From Gammaproteobacteria bacterium (GTDB taxonomy: Bacteria; Pseudomonadota; Gammaproteobacteria; Xanthomonadales; Xanthomonadaceae), in contig JAAZHF010000294.1 in NCBI GenBank assembly GCA_012510865.1, positions 1 through 25,518 of the forward strand: a stretch of 25,518 nt of DNA. Reading direction: 5' to 3'. Within the stretch, counting starts at the first letter, position 1, and every line of letters starts with the position of its first letter. The position numbers and the translations under genes were made by a program. The notes beneath the pieces are model-generated. The model was not told where the DNA came from and did no database searches. It saw only the letters and a program-made list of their open reading frames with translations. Positions 21,679 to 25,518 of this stretch are shown piece by piece.

Positions 21679-22913
21679 GGCCCGGCCTCCCCGCTGCCCG
21701 CCGGCCGCGGCGCTTCGACGGACCGCGCCAGCGGCAGCCAGGCCTCGACGACGGTGCCCCGGCCGCGGACCGAATCCACCGCCAGCCGGCCGCCGAGGGC
21801 CTCGATCCGCGCGCGCATCCCGTCCATGCCGTTGCCCGGTGCGATCGCACCGCCGCGCCCGTCGTCGCTCACGCGCAGCACGACGCCGCCGCCCCCGGCG
21901 CGCAGCACCACCTCCGCGCTGCGGGCACGGGCATGGCGCTGGACATTGGTCACGGCCTCCCGCACCACCATGGCCAGGGCGGTCTCGGCCTCCGCCGGCA
22001 GCGCGCCGCCGGCCACCCCGCTCTCGTCCCAGTTATGGCGCAGCGACACGCCATCGCACTCGAGCAGCAGCTTCGCCGACGCCAGCTCGGCGGCGATGCC
22101 GGCCGACCGGATGCCGCTGACCGCCGAGCGCACCTGCGCCAGGGCTTCGCGCGCCACCCGGCTCACCGCATCGATCTCGCCGCGCGCCGCCGCCGGGTCC
22201 CGGTCGACCAGTCGACCCGCCAGGTCGGACTTCAGCGCCACCAGCGACAGCGTGTGCCCGAGCAGGTCGTGGAGGTCGCGCCCGATGCGCTCGCGCTCGG
22301 CCAGCGCGGCGAGCCTGCGCACTTCGTCGTGCGACAGCCGCAGCGCGGCGTCCTTGCGCTGCCCGACCTGCTCGGCGTGCACCAGCAGGCCGATGATCGT
22401 GGTCACCACCGGCATCCAGGCGATGGCCTGCCACGGATAGCCGAGCGCCACCGCGCTGGCCACGAAGATGGTGTTGAGCAGCGACAGCGCGAGCAGGTAG
22501 GCGCGCAGCGACGCGGGGCGACCGGCGCGCAGCATCACGCAGCCGAACACGAAATACGTCATGCCCGAGGGATACCAGGGCAAGAGGGCGATGGCGAGCG
22601 CGGCCATCGCCAGGGCGTAGCGCAGCGCCTCGCGCGCCGGGCGCAGCAGCGTGGCCGCGTACAGCAGGAGGAACAGCGGGTACGACAGCAGCGTGAGCCA
22701 CAGCCAGCGCAGGTCGTAGCCCGCCGGCGAGAACAGCGGGGTGATGAACACCCAGGCCGTCCAGGCAAGGTGGACCCATTCGACCCACTGCGGTCGCCCG
22801 AGGCGAAGCGTGGACGCCATCAGCGAGTCCGGCGCCGGTGCGACCCATGCGCGCCAGCCCCGGGGATTCACGCGCGGCGGGCCGGGATGCTCCATGGCGC
22901 GATGATGCATCAT
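21675..22913 (-). CDS. Membrane sensor histidine kinase (DesK-like, HisKA_3)
   Basis: A 412-residue sensor kinase. Residues 1-45 are hydrophilic. Five or so transmembrane helices lie at about 46-63, 68-90, 97-112, 118-130 and 140-178, with little periplasmic loop, as in kinases that sense the membrane itself. The HisKA_3 block ERERIGRDLHDLLGHTLSLVALK carries the phospho-accepting His215. The ATP-binding domain has the N-box VVREAVTNVQRHA and the glycine loop VSDDGRGGAIAPGNGMDGMRARIEALGG. Three in-frame ATGs exist (22913, 22910, 22895), none with a good ribosome-binding site, so the start could be 18 bases shorter. Beside an ABC exporter, such systems often sense envelope damage or peptide antibiotics, but the signal here is unknown. 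Confidence 0.92.
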   Translation of the reverse strand: MMHHRAMEHPGPPRVNPRGWRAWVAPAPDSLMASTLRLGRPQWVEWVHLAWTAWVFITPLFSPAGYDLRWLWLTLLSYPLFLLLYAATLLRPAREALRYALAMAALAIALLPWYPSGMTYFVFGCVMLRAGRPASLRAYLLALSLLNTIFVASAVALGYPWQAIAWMPVVTTIIGLLVHAEQVGQRKDAALRLSHDEVRRLAALAERERIGRDLHDLLGHTLSLVALKSDLAGRLVDRDPAAARGEIDAVSRVAREALAQVRSAVSGIRSAGIAAELASAKLLLECDGVSLRHNWDESGVAGGALPAEAETALAMVVREAVTNVQRHARARSAEVVLRAGGGGVVLRVSDDGRGGAIAPGNGMDGMRARIEALGGRLAVDSVRGRGTVVEAWLPLARSVEAPRPAGSGEAGP

Positions 22914-22970
22914 GCCGGCAGCGTGCGCGGCGCCACGCCAGGGGTGCAGTGGCGGCGTTCACCGGACGCC

Positions 22971-22990
22971 GGTGACAGGTGTCAGGTGAC
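22971..22990. promoter_or_regulatory. Palindromic candidate operator between the kinase and exporter genes
   Basis: A perfect TGACA-GG-TGTCA palindrome at 22973-22984 is flanked by GGTGAC on both sides (22971-22976 and 22985-22990). It lies in the 129-bp divergent region, 52 bases upstream of the exporter start. The size and symmetry fit a dimeric LuxR-type response regulator site, but no matching consensus is known to me. Confidence 0.35.
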
Positions 22991-23042
22991 GCCGTGCGCC
23001 CGATGCCGTCACACTTGGCCCCCTGCAGCCGTCGGGGACCCC

Positions 23043-24284
23043 ATGAACACGAAAGCAGACCTGCTGCGCGAACTGCGCATCGAGCGCACTCCCACGCCGC
23101 CGCCATCGCGCACCGGGCGCTGGATCGCGCTCGCCGCGGCCGCGGCCGTGCTCGTCGCCGGCGGGCTGGCCTGGGTGCTCGCGGGGCGCGACCAGGGGAT
23201 CGAGGTCCGGACCGCCACCGCGGTCGCGGCCGGCGGCGGCGGCAGCGCCTCCGCATCGGTCCTCGACGCGAGCGGCTACGTCGTCGCCCGGCGCAGGGCC
23301 ACGGTCTCGGCGAAGATCACCGGGCGCGTCCGCGAGGTGCTGATCGAGGAAGGCATGGCGGTCGAGGAAGGCCAGGTGATGGCCACGCTCGATCCGGTCG
23401 ACGCCGACGCCCAGAACGACCTCGCGCGCGCGCAGCTGGCGGCCATGCGCAGCCAGATCGAGGGCGTGCGCGCGCAGCTGGTCGAGGCCGAGGCGAACGC
23501 GCAGCGCCTGTCTTCCCTGGTGCAGCAGCAGCTTGTGTCGCGCGCGCAGTTCGACCAGGCGGTGGCCCAGCGCGATGCGCTGCGGGCGCAGCTCGCCACC
23601 GCCCGGCGCAATGCGCAGGGCGCGGCCGAGCAGCTCCGCATCAGCGACATCGGCGTCGACAACACCGTGGTGCGCGCACCCTTCGCGGGGGTGGTCGTGG
23701 CCAAGGCGGCGCAGCCGGGCGAGATCGTGTCGCCGCTCTCGGCGGGCGGCGGCTTCACCCGTACCGGCATCGGCACCATCGTGGACATGGGATCGCTCGA
23801 GGTCGAAGTCGACGTCGGCGAGGCCTACATCGGCCGGGTGCAGCCGAAGATGCCGGTCGAGGCCACGCTCAATGCCTACCCCGACTGGAAGATCCCGGCC
23901 GAAGTCATCGCCATCATCCCGACCGCCGACCGCGGCAAGGCCACGGTCAAGGTGCGCGTGGCCCTGAAGGAGAAGGACCCGCGCATCGTGCCCGACATGG
24001 GCGTGACGGTGAGCTTCCTGGAGCGCGCGGCGGACGACGCCGCGGCCACCGGGGCCGCGCGCCCGGGCGTGCGCATCCCCGAAGCCGCGGTCGCCACCCG
24101 CGACGGCGGCGAGGTCGCCTTCGTGGTCGGCGCCGACGACCGCGTGGAGCTGCGCACCATCGGGACCGCGGCCGCCGCCGGCGGCCAGCGCACCGTGCTG
24201 TCGGGCATCGCGCCCGGGGAGGACGTGGTCCTCGACCCGCCGGCCGGCATGGCCGACGGCGACCGCGTCGTCGTCACCCAGTGA
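23043..24284 (+). CDS. Periplasmic adaptor (membrane fusion protein) of an ABC exporter
   Basis: A 413-residue HlyD/MacA-type adaptor. It has a cytoplasmic N-terminus, one transmembrane helix (about 27-47), and a first barrel and lipoyl half (SGYVVARRRATVSAKITGRVREVLIEEGMAVEEGQVMATLD). A coiled-coil hairpin spans roughly 120-200 and is shorter than in TolC-docking MacA. The second lipoyl half follows (VVRAPFAGVVVAKAAQPGEIVSP), then a beta-barrel domain and a membrane-proximal domain. It links an inner-membrane ABC transporter to the outer envelope. It is followed after 34 bases by the MacB-type ATPase and then the permease, one operon. It is divergent from the DesK-like kinase, which probably controls it. 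Confidence 0.92.
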   Translation: MNTKADLLRELRIERTPTPPPSRTGRWIALAAAAAVLVAGGLAWVLAGRDQGIEVRTATAVAAGGGGSASASVLDASGYVVARRRATVSAKITGRVREVLIEEGMAVEEGQVMATLDPVDADAQNDLARAQLAAMRSQIEGVRAQLVEAEANAQRLSSLVQQQLVSRAQFDQAVAQRDALRAQLATARRNAQGAAEQLRISDIGVDNTVVRAPFAGVVVAKAAQPGEIVSPLSAGGGFTRTGIGTIVDMGSLEVEVDVGEAYIGRVQPKMPVEATLNAYPDWKIPAEVIAIIPTADRGKATVKVRVALKEKDPRIVPDMGVTVSFLERAADDAAATGAARPGVRIPEAAVATRDGGEVAFVVGADDRVELRTIGTAAAAGGQRTVLSGIAPGEDVVLDPPAGMADGDRVVVTQ

Positions 24285-24318
24285 CCCCACCACCCCAGAC
24301 ACCCACCGGAGGCAAGGC

Positions 24319-25011
24319 ATGAGCACCCTGGTATCGATCCGCAACCTCAGCAAGTCCTACCAGCGCGGCCCGGAGAAAGTCGAGGTGCTGCAGGGGCTCG
24401 ACCTGGACATCGCCTCCGGCGACTTCGTGGCGCTCATGGGGCCGTCCGGCTCCGGCAAGACCACGCTGCTCAACCTCATCGGCGGCCTCGACGCTCCGAG
24501 CGGCGGCGAGATCGTGGTCGGCGGCGACCGCATCGACGCCATGGGCGCCGGGCAGCTGGCCGCATGGCGCAGCCGCAACGTCGGCTACGTGTTCCAGTTC
24601 TACAACCTGATGCCCGCGCTCAGCGCGCAGAAGAACGTCGAGCTGCCGCTGCTGCTGACCAGGCTCGGGAGCGCGCAGCGGAAGCGCAATGCGCAGATCG
24701 CGCTGGAGCTGGTCGGCCTGTCCGACCGCGCATCGCACAAGCCCAGCGAGCTGTCCGGCGGCCAGCAGCAGCGCGTGGCGATCGCGCGCGCGATCGTGTC
24801 CGACCCGACCCTCCTGATCTGCGACGAGCCGACCGGGGACCTCGACCGCCAGTCCGCGGAAGAGATCCTGGGCCTGCTGCAGCAGCTCAACCGCGAGCAC
24901 GGCAAGACCATCGTGATGGTGACCCACGATCCGAAGGCGGCCGGGTACGCCACGCACACCCTGCACCTCGACAAGGGCGTGCTGGTCGAGCAGCAGGCAC
25001 ACGCCGCCTAG
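24319..25011 (+). CDS. ABC transporter ATP-binding protein, MacB/LolD type
   Basis: A 230-residue nucleotide-binding subunit. The Walker A motif GPSGSGKT is at 41-48. The Q-loop is in [24 protein letters not shown], typical of the MacB/LolD/FtsE group. The signature LSGGQQQR comes next, then Walker B ([12 protein letters not shown]), and the switch histidine in VMVTHD. Transporters of this group are mechanotransmission machines that move peptides, antibiotics or lipoproteins rather than small solutes across the inner membrane. A CGGAGG ribosome-binding site lies about 6 bases before the ATG. The permease gene begins 24 bases after the stop. Confidence 0.95.
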   Translation: MSTLVSIRNLSKSYQRGPEKVEVLQGLDLDIASGDFVALMGPSGSGKTTLLNLIGGLDAPSGGEIVVGGDRIDAMGAGQLAAWRSRNVGYVFQFYNLMPALSAQKNVELPLLLTRLGSAQRKRNAQIALELVGLSDRASHKPSELSGGQQQRVAIARAIVSDPTLLICDEPTGDLDRQSAEEILGLLQQLNREHGKTIVMVTHDPKAAGYATHTLHLDKGVLVEQQAHAA

Positions 25012-25035
25012 GCCGCGCGACCGGAGGATCCCGCC

Positions 25036-25518
25036 ATGAAGTACTTCCACCTCGTATGGGCGGCGCTGTTCCGGCGCAAGGCCCGCACCTTCCTGACGCT
25101 CGCGTCGATCGTGGCCGCGTTCCTGCTGTTCGGCCTGCTCGACGGCATCCGCACCAGCTTCGCCGAGCTGGGACGCAGCGCCGACGGCGCGCAGCGGCTG
25201 CAGACGGCGTCCAGGCTCTCGTTCATCGAGACCCTCCCGCTGTCGCTGCGGCAGCGCATCGCCAACATCGACAACATCGAGGAAGTGACCCACGCCAACT
25301 GGTTCGGCGGCGCCTACCAGGATCCGAAGAACCAGCTGTTCACCTTCGCCGTGGCCCCGAACTACCTCGACCTCTACCCGGAGATCGAGGTCGCGCCGGC
25401 CGAAGTGGAGGCGTGGAAGCGCACGCGCACCGGCATCCTGGTCGGCGAGGCGATGATGAAGCGCTTCAACTGGGAGGTCGGCCAGCGGATCCCGCTGCAG
25501 TCGACCATCTATCCCAAC
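25036..25518 (+). CDS. ABC transporter permease, MacB/FtsX type, N-terminal part (cut by window edge)
   Basis: The first 161 codons of an FtsX-family permease. There is a short cytoplasmic N-terminus with basic residues (FRRKAR), transmembrane helix 1 at about 18-38 (FLTLASIVAAFLLFGLLDGI), then the start of the large periplasmic MacB-PCD domain (LSLRQRIANIDNIEEVTHANWFGG, ending TGILVGEAMMKRFNWEVGQRIPL). The remaining three helices lie beyond the window. GGAGG 10 bases upstream supports the ATG. With the ATPase and adaptor it forms a tripartite exporter. A second permease gene may follow, as is common in similar loci, but that cannot be seen. Confidence 0.92.
   Translation, partial: MKYFHLVWAALFRRKARTFLTLASIVAAFLLFGLLDGIRTSFAELGRSADGAQRLQTASRLSFIETLPLSLRQRIANIDNIEEVTHANWFGGAYQDPKNQLFTFAVAPNYLDLYPEIEVAPAEVEAWKRTRTGILVGEAMMKRFNWEVGQRIPLQSTIYPN

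Overview
The window is about 70% GC, densely packed on both strands, with codon use strongly biased to G/C at third positions. The gene set is a copper P-type ATPase with an NlpE-like lipoprotein, a split adenosylcobalamin-dependent ribonucleotide reductase, a TonB-dependent receptor, DegQ, a YqjD/YqjE-type membrane pair, and a DesK/DesR-like two-component system beside a MacB-type transporter. This fits a chromosomal segment of a gammaproteobacterium of the Xanthomonadaceae/Lysobacteraceae type (Lysobacter or Luteimonas-like). The placement is inferred from gene content and protein style, not from a marker gene. No rRNA, tRNA, CRISPR array, insertion sequence or prophage was seen.

Layout. 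1-2130: copper homeostasis. copA (minus strand, running off the left edge) has a CueR-type operator directly in front of its start codon. Upstream of it on the same strand lie a small secreted protein and an NlpE-like lipoprotein, and a 62-residue membrane protein diverges from these. 2149-6350: a HAD phosphatase, a PQQ-type sugar dehydrogenase, a lipoprotein of unknown function, a small unknown protein, a YbjN-family protein and an EcsC-family protein. 6391-8417: a large group II PLP-dependent amino acid decarboxylase related to bacterial tyrosine decarboxylases, preceded by a perfect 11-bp inverted repeat with an FNR/Anr-like core.

8443-12530: class II ribonucleotide reductase in two pieces on the minus strand. 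The catalytic NrdJa comes first, then a lysine/alanine-rich histone H1-like protein, then NrdJb, which carries the TSCPD domain and the cysteine-rich tail. The nrdJa upstream region holds two NrdR-box-like sites. nrdJb contains a run of nine A residues that could cause slippage. 12531-14692: a broken outer-membrane gene, in which the 5' two-thirds of a TonB-dependent receptor is joined out of frame to the last ~200 codons of an autotransporter beta-barrel.

14878-21047: a co-directional run of degQ-like protease, YqjD-like (DUF883), YqjE-like (DUF1469), a third small membrane protein, an AI-2E/PerM-family transporter, a HAD phosphatase and an M17 aminopeptidase. Spacing is tight, with GTGA and ATGA overlaps at two junctions. 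This looks like an envelope-maintenance and proteolysis transcription unit. 21076-25518: a DesK/DesR-like two-component pair (minus strand) diverges from a membrane-fusion protein, a MacB-type ATPase and a permease cut by the right edge. The shared 129-bp intergenic region holds a TGACA-GG-TGTCA palindrome, a plausible operator.

No wholly new defence or mobile system is visible. The items most worth a second look are the chimeric receptor/autotransporter, the split ribonucleotide reductase with its H1-like insert and slippery A9 tract, and three promoter-level signals (CueR, FNR-like, NrdR).
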